Shown piece by piece: positions 9,713 to 18,182 of a DNA stretch of 64,000 nt; positions within the stretch are counted from its first letter, which is position 1; every line of letters starts with the position of its first letter. Position numbers and translations under genes: made by a program. Below the pieces are notes generated by a model. The model had not been told where the DNA came from. It saw only the letters and a list, made by a program, of their open reading frames with translations, and made no database searches. Source of the stretch: UBA4744 sp963723165. Its GTDB lineage: Bacteria > Actinomycetota > Acidimicrobiia > Spongiisociales > UBA4744. The stretch lies in NCBI GenBank assembly GCA_963723165.1, contig CAVRPP010000007.1, positions 1 through 64,000 of the forward strand, read 5' to 3'.

Positions 9713-10684
9713 CTATTTCTCCGGTGGCGGGACCGGGCGCCGGAATTCGGTTCTTTCCGGACGGTCTTTACCGGTTCCTCCTTCGGCCGAGAACAGCTCG
9801 CCGATTGCTCCGATGCTCGACATGATCCCGCTCAGCTCTAGCGGCAAGAACACCTTGGTGGACTGGCCGTCGGCGATACCCTGCAGCGCCTCTAGATAAC
9901 GGATGGCGATGAGGTCTGGTGTCGGGTCACCGGTATGGATCGCCCCGAACACTCGCTCGATAGCCTGTCCTTCACCCTCTGCCACCGTCAGCTTCTGGTA
10001 TTTGTCAGCGTCGGCGACCCGCTTGATGGCCTCTGCTTGCCCTTCCGCCTCCAGAATCTGCGCTTCCTTGACACCCTCAGCCCTGAGGATGGCCGATCGC
10101 TTCTGACCTTCGGCTTCGGTGACCACCGCACGCCGGTCACGTTCGGCCTTCATCTGCCTGTGCATGGCGTCGGTGACGTCCGGTGGTGGCTCGATCCTTT
10201 GGATCTCGACTCGCACCACCCTGGTGCCCCACTTGTCGGTGGCATCGTCGAGGATCTCCCGCAGCTTGGCGTTGATCAGCTCGCGAGACGTGAGGGCTTC
10301 GTCGAGCTGCAGGTCACCGACGACGTTACGGAGGTTGGTCTGAGCGAGCTTGGTGACGGCCAGGACGAAGTTGCTGATGTTGTATTTCAGCTTGACGGGG
10401 TCCGTGGCCTCGAAGTAGATGACCGCGTCGACGGTGACGACGACGTTGTCTTTGGTGATCACTTCCTGTGGAGGAACGTCGATCACCTGCTCACGCATAT
10501 CCACCTTGAGCAGCCGCTTTACAAATGGCAGCACCCAGCGGAGGCCGGGATCAACCGTTCGTTGATAGCGGCCCAGGAACTCAATCAGACCTTTTTCGAA
10601 CGGCCGGACGATCCGCAGACCGGCGCCGGCGAAGACGATCAGCACAATCGCCAGGATTACAAACAGGATTATTAGTGGTTCCAT
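9713..10684 (-). CDS. SPFH/Band 7 membrane protein (QmcA/stomatin-like)
   Basis: 323 residues. One N-terminal membrane segment (about residues 3-25) is followed by a Band 7 domain (VRPFEKGLIEFLGRY ... NVVVTVDAVIYFEATDP) and an Ala/Glu-rich coiled coil (about 190-250). This is the standard QmcA/stomatin architecture; such proteins oligomerise on the inner face of the membrane and help organise membrane domains or proteolysis. The NfeD gene lies 33 nt upstream on the same strand, the classic partner. AAAGAGAGG before the ATG is a reasonable ribosome site. Confidence 0.9.
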   Translation of the reverse strand: MEPLIILFVILAIVLIVFAGAGLRIVRPFEKGLIEFLGRYQRTVDPGLRWVLPFVKRLLKVDMREQVIDVPPQEVITKDNVVVTVDAVIYFEATDPVKLKYNISNFVLAVTKLAQTNLRNVVGDLQLDEALTSRELINAKLREILDDATDKWGTRVVRVEIQRIEPPPDVTDAMHRQMKAERDRRAVVTEAEGQKRSAILRAEGVKEAQILEAEGQAEAIKRVADADKYQKLTVAEGEGQAIERVFGAIHTGDPTPDLIAIRYLEALQGIADGQSTKVFLPLELSGIMSSIGAIGELFSAEGGTGKDRPERTEFRRPVPPPEK

Positions 10685-10717
10685 TCAGGCCCTCTCTTTC
10701 GCGCCGTTGATCAACAA

Positions 10718-11164
10718 CTAGGACTTCGGTGCCGTCGCCCGAACTACCAGACGGGTGCCCCGTACCTCTGTGATGATCACCGCAGTCCCCGGTTCGATGA
10801 CATCTCCGTCGCTGGTGGCCCGCCACTCCTCCGACTCGACCCGCACCCGACCGGTGCCGGACACCGGGTCGACCTGCTCGAGCACGATCGCCGGGTTGTT
10901 CAGATAGCGGTTCGCTCCGACGCTCTTGGTGTCTTCGATGTCCTGTTTCTTGATGAACCGCTGCAGGTACACGAGGGTGCCGATTGACACCACAAAGAAG
11001 GCAACCCATTGCCATCCGACCGCTACACCTGCCCACGCCAGGATCCCGGCCACCACACCACCAACCGCAAACGGCAGCAGGAAGAACCCTGCCGTGAAGA
11101 TCTCGCCAACGGCCAGCACTACGGCCAACCCTGTCCACAACCAGCGCCAAATATCGTTTTCCAT
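10718..11164 (-). CDS. NfeD-like membrane protein
   Basis: 148 residues: a short N terminus, three or four membrane helices (about residues 8-75), and a C-terminal OB-fold domain (RVRVESEEWRATS ... GTAVIITEVRGTRLVV) typical of NfeD1b. NfeD proteins pair with SPFH proteins, and the SPFH gene follows directly. I chose ATG 11164 because the first helix starts just after it and because GATAAT (11171-11176, other strand) lies 6 nt upstream, a leaderless-type start. The frame is open further upstream, but those residues do not look membrane-protein-like. Confidence 0.85.
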   Translation of the reverse strand: MENDIWRWLWTGLAVVLAVGEIFTAGFFLLPFAVGGVVAGILAWAGVAVGWQWVAFFVVSIGTLVYLQRFIKKQDIEDTKSVGANRYLNNPAIVLEQVDPVSGTGRVRVESEEWRATSDGDVIEPGTAVIITEVRGTRLVVRATAPKS

Positions 11165-11346
11165 GGGTTGATTATCGCAGATGGAATCGTCACAGCGTCG
11201 GGAATTGGGTGCAAGACGGTCTGAGTGCCACCAACCGGGCGCCGTCTGCCATAGGCGGGATTGCGCCATCCGATACGTTGAGCGGTTTCGTAAACCTATG
11301 GAAGAGGGCGGATGAGATAGTCGGCCTGTGAGCAAGGAGAGACGAC

Positions 11347-11739
11347 ATGCGACGGACAGTTATGTTGGCGATGGTGGTTGCCCTGGTGGTTGGGCTCCTC
11401 GCACCCGCAGCGATTGCGGAGGAGGGCACATTCGACCTGACGGTGCGGCATCGAATCAACGGACAGCCGCTGGGCCTCGACCGCGACCTACCGGTAGATG
11501 TCTACGCCAACGGCTTCAAGGCATTCACGTTTGAGAAGGCGGACGACGTCAGCCTGAATCTCCCGGCTGGCGACTACTGGTTCGAAGTCAAATTGGCCGG
11601 TACGAACACCACCGTGTTGAGTCTTGGATCGTCCTCCGACCCGGTGGCTATTCCCGGCGGCGTCGATGTCACCGTGACGGCGAAGCGCACAGGAGCGCCC
11701 GGCCTCGACGGCATTGGTCTGAAGGTCAAGATCAAATAG
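11347..11739 (+). CDS. Secreted DUF4397-like small protein
   Basis: 130 residues with a signal peptide (VMLAMVVALVVGLLAPAAIA, cut near residue 24). The mature part (PVDVYANGFKAFTF ... LPAGDYWFEVKLAGT) resembles a DUF4397 beta-sandwich. Function of that family is unknown. AAGGAGAG lies just upstream of the ATG. The gene stands alone and is followed by a strong terminator. Confidence 0.65.
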   Translation: MRRTVMLAMVVALVVGLLAPAAIAEEGTFDLTVRHRINGQPLGLDRDLPVDVYANGFKAFTFEKADDVSLNLPAGDYWFEVKLAGTNTTVLSLGSSSDPVAIPGGVDVTVTAKRTGAPGLDGIGLKVKIK

Positions 11740-11757
11740 TTGAATATCAAGGAATCG

Positions 11758-11792
11758 AGAGAGTGGGCGCCGTGAGGCGCCCACTCTCTTTT
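11758..11792 (+). terminator. Rho-independent terminator
   Basis: Perfect 14-bp stem (AGAGAGTGGGCGCC / GGCGCCCACTCTCT) with GTGA loop, followed by TTTT at 11789-11792. It ends the DUF4397-like gene and lies before the convergent clpB stop. Confidence 0.9.
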
Positions 11793-11925
11793 GTGGCTCA
11801 TCAAGTCGTCGGCAGTTTGGCCTGACCGTTATCGGTTGCGAGCCGGACAATTGCATCCTGTTGTCCGCATCTCGCCGTGCGAGGCGCCGCCCCTCTTCGG
11901 AAGGCAAATGGTGGACAGCGGAGGG

Positions 11926-14517
11926 TTACGTCTTTGCATACACCAGTCCATCGTCGCCTTCTTCGGCCTTGACGGCGTCTGCGTGGATCGCGTCGTCCTC
12001 GCGGAAGGTTCCGTCGAGGATCTGCATGGCCAGCTTGTCGGCGATCTCGGTCTGGATGAGCCGCTTGAGGGGGCGCGCTCCGTAGGCCGGGTCGTACCCT
12101 TCGGTCGCCAGCCAGTCCTTGGCGGCATCGGTAAGGGCCAGGCTGATCCGCCGCGCCGCCAGGCGGGTGCGCACATGGTCGAGTTGGATATCCACGATCT
12201 GGCGGAGATCTTTTTGGGTGAGCCGGTGGAACACGATGACCTCATCGACCCGGTTCAAGAACTCGGGCCGGAAATGCGATTGCACCACGGCCATGACCTG
12301 CTCGCGGACGGCATCGTCCGTGCCGGTCGGGTCTATGTACTGCGACCCCAAATTGGACGTCATGATCAGCACCGTATTGGAGAAGTCCACACTGCGGCCC
12401 TGACCGTCCGTCAGACGGCCGTCGTCCATGACCTGCAGCAACACGTTGAAGACGTCGGAGTGTGCCTTTTCGATTTCGTCGAGGAGGATCACCGAATACG
12501 GACGCCGCCGGATCGCTTCGGTGAGTTGTCCACCCTCGTCGTAGCCGACGTAGCCGGGGGGTGCCCCGATCAACCGGGAGACGCTGTGTTTCTCCATGTA
12601 CTCGGACATGTCGATGCGGACCATGGCCCGCTCGTCATCGAACATGAACCAGGCCAGGGCCCTGGCCAGCTCCGTTTTCCCGACCCCGGTTGGGCCCAGG
12701 AAGATGAATGATCCGATCGGCCGTTGCGGGTCCGACAGGCCGGCGCGGCTGCGGCGGATGGCGTTGGCCACCGCGGTCACGGCAGTGTCCTGTCCTACGA
12801 CCCGGCGGTGCAGGTGGTCTTCGAGGCGGATCAGTTTCTCGATTTCGCCTTCCATGAGGCGTGCCACCGGGACTCCCGTCCAGCGGCTCACTACCTCGGC
12901 GACGTCCTCTTCGTCGACCTCTTCTTTCAACATCTTCTTCTGGGCCTGGAGCTTCTCCAAGTCTTGCTGGCGTTCAGCGAGTTTCCGCTCCAGATCGGGA
13001 AGGGTGCCGTATCTGATCTCGGCCGCCTGTTCCAGGTCGCCGCCACGTTCGGCGCGTTCGGCTCCGGCCTTTGCTTCCTCGGTCTCTTGCTTGATGGTGC
13101 GAATCCGTGCGATTTCCTCTTTTTCGAGGTTCCAGTGTGCTTGCAGGCCGTTGGACTCCTCTTGAACATCGGCGAGCTCTTGCTCGAGGGTGGCCAGGCG
13201 CTCCCGGGAGACCTCATCGGTCTCTTTCGTCAGGGCGGCCCGTTCGATCTCTAGCTGCTTGATCCGCCGCTCGAGTTCATCGATCTCTTCAGGCATCGAG
13301 TCGATCTCGATCCGGAGCCGGGAGGCCGACTCGTCGATCAGGTCGATCGCTTTGTCGGGCAGGAACCGGCCGGTGATGTAGCGGTCGGACAAAACCGCTG
13401 CCGCCACCAGAGCCGAGTCGGTGATGCGAACGCCGTGGTGTACCTCGTACCGCTCCTTGAGCCCGCGCAGGATTCCTATGGAGTCCTCAACGCTGGGAGG
13501 GTTGACCACAACAGGCTGGAATCGGCGCTCGAGGGCCGCGTCCTTTTCGATGTGCTTGCGGAACTCGTCGAGGGTGGTGGCGCCGATCATGCGCAGCTCA
13601 CCGCGGGCCAGCATGGGCTTCAGCATGTTGGAAGCGTCCATCGCTCCCTCGGCAGCTCCGGCACCGACGATCGTGTGCAACTCATCGAGGAAGGTGATGA
13701 TGCGTCCTTCCGACGCCTTGATCTCGGCGAGGACGGCCTTGAGTCGCTCTTCGAACTCACCTCGGTATTTGGCGCCGGCCACCATGCCGCTTAGATCGAG
13801 CGCCACGATCCGCTTGTTCTTGAGGCCCTCGGGAACGTCGCCGTTCCCGATCCGCTGGGCGAGCCCTTCTACGATGGCTGTCTTGCCGACTCCCGGTTCA
13901 CCGATGAGGACCGGGTTGTTCTTGGTACGGCGGGAGAGCACCTGAATGACGCGCCGTATCTCATCGTCTCGACCGATCACCGGGTCCAGCTTCTGCTGGC
14001 GGGCCATCTCCGTAAGGTCCCGTCCATACTGTTCGAGGGCATTGAACGTGGATTCCGGATCCTGGCTGGTGACACGCTGGTTCCCCCGGATCTCCGTCAA
14101 CGCTTCCAGCATCGCTTGCGGGGTCGCCCCCAGGGCCCGGAACAGATCTCCGGTGGGCGTTTTCGAGTCGGCCAGGGCCAGGAGGAGGTGTTCGACGGAC
14201 ACGTAGTCGTCTCGCATCTCTGTTCGCCGCGTCTCGGCGAATTGGAGGACTTCGAGGAGGCTGTTCGACATAGCCACTTCGCCCCCGTAGACCTTGGGGA
14301 AACGTGCAAGGTGTTCCTCGAGGTCGCTGCGCAGGTCGGGCGGGGCGATGTCCAGCTTGGCCATGAGGGGATAGGTGATGCCGTCGGTTTGGTCGAGCAA
14401 CCCAATCAGAAGGTGGGCCGGTTCGATGGTGTTGTGCGAATCTGCGCCGGCGAGTTCCCGAGCGCGCATCATCGCCTGTTGGGCCCGGTTCGTGAATCTG
14501 TCGAAATCGACGGCCAT
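11926..14517 (-). CDS. clpB: ATP-dependent disaggregase ClpB
   Basis: 863 residues, full length for ClpB. Two AAA+ modules have Walker A motifs GEPGVGKT (about 205) and GPTGVGKT (about 607), separated by a long coiled coil (about 410-535). An N-terminal Clp-N double repeat precedes them. ClpB works with DnaK/DnaJ/GrpE (20.5-24.5 kb here) to dissolve aggregates in the cytoplasm. The ribosome site is AGGAGC before ATG 14517. It is likely heat induced; see the intergenic entry. Confidence 0.95.
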   Translation of the reverse strand: MAVDFDRFTNRAQQAMMRARELAGADSHNTIEPAHLLIGLLDQTDGITYPLMAKLDIAPPDLRSDLEEHLARFPKVYGGEVAMSNSLLEVLQFAETRRTEMRDDYVSVEHLLLALADSKTPTGDLFRALGATPQAMLEALTEIRGNQRVTSQDPESTFNALEQYGRDLTEMARQQKLDPVIGRDDEIRRVIQVLSRRTKNNPVLIGEPGVGKTAIVEGLAQRIGNGDVPEGLKNKRIVALDLSGMVAGAKYRGEFEERLKAVLAEIKASEGRIITFLDELHTIVGAGAAEGAMDASNMLKPMLARGELRMIGATTLDEFRKHIEKDAALERRFQPVVVNPPSVEDSIGILRGLKERYEVHHGVRITDSALVAAAVLSDRYITGRFLPDKAIDLIDESASRLRIEIDSMPEEIDELERRIKQLEIERAALTKETDEVSRERLATLEQELADVQEESNGLQAHWNLEKEEIARIRTIKQETEEAKAGAERAERGGDLEQAAEIRYGTLPDLERKLAERQQDLEKLQAQKKMLKEEVDEEDVAEVVSRWTGVPVARLMEGEIEKLIRLEDHLHRRVVGQDTAVTAVANAIRRSRAGLSDPQRPIGSFIFLGPTGVGKTELARALAWFMFDDERAMVRIDMSEYMEKHSVSRLIGAPPGYVGYDEGGQLTEAIRRRPYSVILLDEIEKAHSDVFNVLLQVMDDGRLTDGQGRSVDFSNTVLIMTSNLGSQYIDPTGTDDAVREQVMAVVQSHFRPEFLNRVDEVIVFHRLTQKDLRQIVDIQLDHVRTRLAARRISLALTDAAKDWLATEGYDPAYGARPLKRLIQTEIADKLAMQILDGTFREDDAIHADAVKAEEGDDGLVYAKT

Positions 14518-14613
14518 GGTCTTTGCTCCTGTATCCTTTTCCTAGCCAACCAGTTTCATAGTCGATCTATTTCAGAAAATCTAAGTCTTATTGTATCAGA
14601 TATAGGAGAGGTG
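14518..14613. promoter_or_regulatory. AT-rich divergent promoter region of clpB and a thioesterase gene
   Basis: A 96-nt spacer much more AT-rich than its surroundings. On the minus strand ATACAAT (-10-like, 14590-14596) is shared with the dnaK promoter, and TGAAAC-N17-GATACA (14530-14558) is a second candidate nearer clpB. I see no CTTGAGT-N7-ACTCAAG HAIR box. On the plus strand AGGAG (14605-14609) serves the thioesterase. Confidence 0.4.
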
Positions 14614-15093
14614 ATGGAGGACAAACCACCCGCCGAATCGGTGACGACGATGGCACAGGTGATGCAGATCACCGATGCAAACACGGCCGGCTTTGTGCAC
14701 GGTGGTTCGATCATGAAACTGGTCGACTCGGCGGCCGGGGTGGCGGCGATGCGCCACGCCCAGCGGAGGGTGGTTACTGCTCAGGTCGACTCGCTCACGT
14801 TTCACGCGCCGGTTCACATCGGCGACGTGCTGAGCCTGACGGCCTGCGTGACCCAGGCCTGGAAGACGTCCATGGAGGTTGAGGTCACCGTCTTTCGCGA
14901 GGATCCGGTGACGGGGGAGACGGATCACACGACGACCGCCTACCTCACCATGGTCGGGCTCAACGAGCACGGGAACCCGACACGGGTTCCGGGGCTGGCA
15001 CCTGCGACGATGGAAGAGGAGCGCCGCCAGCGGGAAGCGGAGGCGCGCCGTCAGGCCAGAATCCGGCTTCGTGAGGATCTCGAGACCGAATGA
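14614..15093 (+). CDS. Hotdog-fold acyl-CoA thioesterase
   Basis: 159 residues. The core (TDANTAGFVHGGSIMKLVDSA, then VDSLTFHAPVHIGDVL) matches the YciA/BFIT acyl-CoA hydrolase type, which cleaves acyl-CoA to free acid and CoA in the cytosol. The C-terminal 30 residues are a charged Arg/Glu helix. It starts at ATG 14614, 5 nt after AGGAG; GTG 14611 is an alternative. It diverges from clpB. Confidence 0.85.
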   Translation: MEDKPPAESVTTMAQVMQITDANTAGFVHGGSIMKLVDSAAGVAAMRHAQRRVVTAQVDSLTFHAPVHIGDVLSLTACVTQAWKTSMEVEVTVFREDPVTGETDHTTTAYLTMVGLNEHGNPTRVPGLAPATMEEERRQREAEARRQARIRLREDLETE

Positions 15094-15102
15094 AGCGGTG
15101 TT

Positions 15103-15486
15103 CTAGAGGACGGTGGACAGCCGCCGGTTGATGGCATCGAGTATGGCTTTGACGGTGGCTGCCGACGCATCGTGATCGCCTACCAGGGCGCTGCCAACCA
15201 GCGACTCACCGGTTTCGGTGAGATTGACCTGGGCGAGGGCGACTTGCACCACTCCCAGGTCCTGGGTGGCTACGGCTTCGAGGTCTAGGTGGATGCGACC
15301 CTCGGTGACCTTTTCGACGGCATCCAGCGTTGCCTCCCCCACAAGGCGGGCACGGTGCTCGAGGCTAGAGGAGCCGATCGCCTCTCCGTGGAAGGTGATA
15401 TCGCCCCACTCCAGGGTGATCATGACGCGAGCATCGTCGCCGTCCTCTGTCTCGGAGATGCGGATGATTGCCGGTCGTTCGGTCAT
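15103..15486 (-). CDS. Conserved hypothetical protein
   Basis: 127 residues, soluble. The pattern (GEATLDAVE ... LVGSALVGDHDASAATVKAILDAINRRL) resembles an unnamed actinobacterial family I recall, but I cannot assign a function. TATCCT lies 6 nt before the ATG (15493-15498, other strand), a leaderless-type start. It converges with the thioesterase gene with a 9-nt gap. Confidence 0.6.
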   Translation of the reverse strand: MTERPAIIRISETEDGDDARVMITLEWGDITFHGEAIGSSSLEHRARLVGEATLDAVEKVTEGRIHLDLEAVATQDLGVVQVALAQVNLTETGESLVGSALVGDHDASAATVKAILDAINRRLSTVL

Positions 15487-15525
15487 GGGGGGAGGATAGC
15501 GTTCCGGCTGCTAGTTCCTTGCCTC

Positions 15526-16992
15526 CTACACGAACACTGCCCGACCGTCGGCCCATGCCCGGAGGGCTGCGATGTCCTCGCGACGGGAAACCGACAGAGG
15601 CACTGTGGCTGCCAGTTCTTTCATCAGGCTGTTCGTGGTCAGATCTCCCTGGTCGGCGAAAGCCCGGTAGAGCGCTCCGACGACAACCATCTCTATTTCG
15701 GCTCCGGAGAACCCCTCTGACCCGCCTACCAGAGGTGCGAGATCGAAGCCTGACGGGTCTTGCCCGCGCCTGGTCAGATGGATGGAGAAGATCTCGGCTC
15801 GTTCGTCGGTCCCGGGAAGATCGACAAAGAAGATCTCGTCGAACCTGCCCCGGCGGAGCAACTCCGGTGGCAAGGACGACACGTCGTTTGCCGTTGCCAC
15901 CATGAAGACATCGCCGCCTCGTTCTTGCATCCACCGGAGGAAGGTACCGAGCAATCGCCTGCTTACGCCCCCGTCTGCATCTCCGGAGGACGCCAGTCCC
16001 TTTTCGATCTCATCGATCCACAGTACGGCCGGCGCCATTGCTTCGACGGTTGCGAGCGCCGCGGAGAGCCGCTGCTCGGACTCGCCTATGTACTTGCTGT
16101 AGAGCCGCGATGGATCCAGCAGCACGAGCGGAAGACCCCAGGTGTGCGCAAGGGTTTTGGCTATCAGCGACTTTCCGCAGCCGGGCACTCCGGTAAGCAG
16201 CACTCCCCGGGGCGGGTCGAGGCCCGGTAGCGCGTCGTCGGCGACCATCACCCGTCGCCGCAGCCGCAGCCACGACTTGAGGCCGTCGAGTCCACCGATG
16301 GTGTCGAGTGTGCCGACATCGGCCTCGACCAATTCCAGAATGCCGTCTGCGTTGAGCAGTTCCGCTTTGGCAGTGCGAAGCGCCGGAATATCCGCCGGTG
16401 ATATCTGACCGTCGCGCAGGGCCTCCCGTTGCACGAGGCGTTCGGCCTCGGTGACCGTGAGCCCGAGAAGGGCATTGACCATCTGGTCTACTTCAGCCGA
16501 ATTCACAACCACCGGGAATGAGCGGGCGGCGAACGTCTCGAGAGTTCTTTTCACCAGTGCCGCCAGTTCCTCCCGGTCGGGCGGTTTGAGAGACCATTGG
16601 TGGGCCAGGCTTTCGATTTCCGGGGGCACCCGATTGCGCGGGCCGGTGAGTACCAGGGTCTGACCGCGTCTGGCCCCCTGCGCTACCTCTTTGATGCGGC
16701 GGATCACAACGGAGTCGGTAAGAAGCGGATGAATGTCCGCAAACACGAAGACGCCCGGCCCGGACAGATGGCCGACGAATTCCAGCGCCACATGGGGGTC
16801 GATCGTTTGATATTGAGCGGAGTGGCCGTCTTTGGCCAGCCCGCGGGTGGCCGACCACGTCCACACGGGAAGATCGAGCCCTTCCGCCGCCAGGCGGATG
16901 ATGTCGAGCAGACGTTGCTCCTCCTGGGCCTCGACCAGCAGCAGCGGGTATTGCGAGGCGAGCAGCACCGAAAGATCGTTGGTGTTGTCCAT
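15526..16992 (-). CDS. AAA+ ATPase, Ycf46-like
   Basis: 488 residues. The N-terminal half (about 1-240) resembles the Ycf46-type regulatory domain (LLVEAQEEQRLLDII). The C-terminal half is an AAA+ module with Walker A GVPGCGKS, Walker B VLWIDEIEK and sensor/arginine region ATANDVSSLPPELLRRGRFDE. Ycf46-like ATPases are of uncertain role. GTG 16995 is directly upstream of ATG 16992 and either may be used. It diverges from archease, across a 127-nt spacer. Confidence 0.85.
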   Translation of the reverse strand: MDNTNDLSVLLASQYPLLLVEAQEEQRLLDIIRLAAEGLDLPVWTWSATRGLAKDGHSAQYQTIDPHVALEFVGHLSGPGVFVFADIHPLLTDSVVIRRIKEVAQGARRGQTLVLTGPRNRVPPEIESLAHQWSLKPPDREELAALVKRTLETFAARSFPVVVNSAEVDQMVNALLGLTVTEAERLVQREALRDGQISPADIPALRTAKAELLNADGILELVEADVGTLDTIGGLDGLKSWLRLRRRVMVADDALPGLDPPRGVLLTGVPGCGKSLIAKTLAHTWGLPLVLLDPSRLYSKYIGESEQRLSAALATVEAMAPAVLWIDEIEKGLASSGDADGGVSRRLLGTFLRWMQERGGDVFMVATANDVSSLPPELLRRGRFDEIFFVDLPGTDERAEIFSIHLTRRGQDPSGFDLAPLVGGSEGFSGAEIEMVVVGALYRAFADQGDLTTNSLMKELAATVPLSVSRREDIAALRAWADGRAVFV

Positions 16993-17119
16993 CACGAGTG
17001 GTTATCGGAACAGTTGTCAGGGGTACTTAGGAGTCTTGTTCGAACGTGCGTGAGAAACCTGCATATGCCACCGGTTAGTTACGCCGGAATCGACTGGGTG
17101 CGGGTGCCACAATGGGACC

Positions 17120-17536
17120 ATGCCGCCCCGCTACGAGGTGCTTTCTCATACCGCCGACACGGGCATCGTGGCCTACGGCGCCACACTCGAGGAGCTTTTC
17201 GAGACCGCAGCCTTTGCCATGTTCGATCTGATGTACGGGATCGCCGACCGACACGGAGCTGAGAGCGTCAAGGTCGAGGTAGCGGCGACCACCATGGAGG
17301 AGCTGCTGGTCGACTGGCTGAGCGACTTGTTGTTCGAATCCGAAACCAGGGAACTGGCCTTCTGCCGGTTCGAGATCGAGACGATCGGCGACGGCCGGTT
17401 GAAGGGCCGGGCGAGCAGTTTCCCGTCGGCAGGGCTCGAGCTGGTGGGACCACCGATCAAGGCAGTTACCTACCACGGCCTAGCGATCGAGAAACTCGCC
17501 GAGGGGCTGTCGGCCCGCCTCGTTTTTGACGTTTGA
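17120..17536 (+). CDS. Archease (RtcB activator)
   Basis: 138 residues matching archease: the N-terminal YEVLSHTADTGIVAYG and the C-terminal PIKAVTYHGL carry the metal-binding Asp/His residues. Archease promotes the guanylylation step and multiple turnover of the RNA ligase RtcB, which lies 0.65 kb downstream on the same strand. CACAAT (17108-17113) is 6 nt before ATG 17120, suggesting a leaderless transcript. Confidence 0.9.
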   Translation: MPPRYEVLSHTADTGIVAYGATLEELFETAAFAMFDLMYGIADRHGAESVKVEVAATTMEELLVDWLSDLLFESETRELAFCRFEIETIGDGRLKGRASSFPSAGLELVGPPIKAVTYHGLAIEKLAEGLSARLVFDV

Positions 17537-17684
17537 ATTCGCGCGGAACTCGTCGGGGTGGTTGGGGTCAAACCTATCGGAATCCGAAACCCGGGTTCCT
17601 GGTGGCATTGGACTCCACTTGAGGTGGGTCCGGTTTCACTGCGAAGATGTCCCTGGAAGACCCGGGCTTACGAAGGGAGAGCGT

Positions 17685-18062
17685 GTGCTCAAGGAATTTA
17701 AGGACTTTGCCCTCAAGGGCAACTTGATCGAGACCGCCGTCGGCTTGGTGCTGGCGTTGGCGTTTGTAGCGGTGATCGGCTCGCTGGTTGAGCATCTGCT
17801 CATGCCGATTGTCGGCATCATCTTTGGGGAGCCGAACTTCGACCAGGTGCTGATTCTCGAGGTCAACGGCTCGCAGATCCTGCTCGGATCGTTCATTCAG
17901 GCGGTGGTCATCTTCCTGATGATTGCGTTTGCGTTGTTCATGTTCGTCGTCAAGCCCTACAACGCCATCAAGGCGCGGCAGAGCTCAGGCGAGGAAGAAG
18001 TCCCGGCTCCCGCCGAGGACATCGTCCTGCTGACGCAGATCCGCGACGCCCTCAAGCGGTAG
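17685..18062 (+). CDS. mscL: Large-conductance mechanosensitive channel MscL
   Basis: 125 residues. The N-terminal amphipathic segment LKEFKDFALKGNLIETAVGL leads into TM1 and then TM2 (about residues 68-95), with a cytoplasmic helix ending LTQIRDALKR. It forms a homopentameric channel in the plasma membrane that opens under hypo-osmotic tension. The start is GTG 17685, preceded by GAAGGGAG. It lies between archease and rtcB, and a UUCG hairpin after it suggests it has its own transcript. Confidence 0.92.
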   Translation: MLKEFKDFALKGNLIETAVGLVLALAFVAVIGSLVEHLLMPIVGIIFGEPNFDQVLILEVNGSQILLGSFIQAVVIFLMIAFALFMFVVKPYNAIKARQSSGEEEVPAPAEDIVLLTQIRDALKR

Positions 18063-18084
18063 CGATCGACCAACCAGCCGAATG

Positions 18085-18110
18085 GAGGGCCGGCCTTCGG
18101 GCCGGTCCTC
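18085..18110 (+). terminator. Hairpin with TTCG loop after mscL
   Basis: 11-bp stem (GAGGGCCGGCC / GGCCGGTCCTC, one G-T wobble) closed by TTCG, followed by TCAATT rather than a full T tract. A probable intrinsic terminator or RNA-stabilising hairpin. Confidence 0.6.
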
Positions 18111-18182
18111 TCAATTCCGGGTGCAGAACCCGAGGGGTGGCCTGCCTTCCTGGGCGGTGAGCAGCGGCGTACAGTGGAACGG

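Noticed and set aside
14518..14613. HspR HAIR box before clpB
   Set aside because: No CTTGAGT-N7-ACTCAAG match; only faint CTTAG fragments.
17537..17684. Possible structured leader before mscL (GGACTCCAC...GTGGGTCC)
   Set aside because: A short bulged stem only; nothing matching a known riboswitch.
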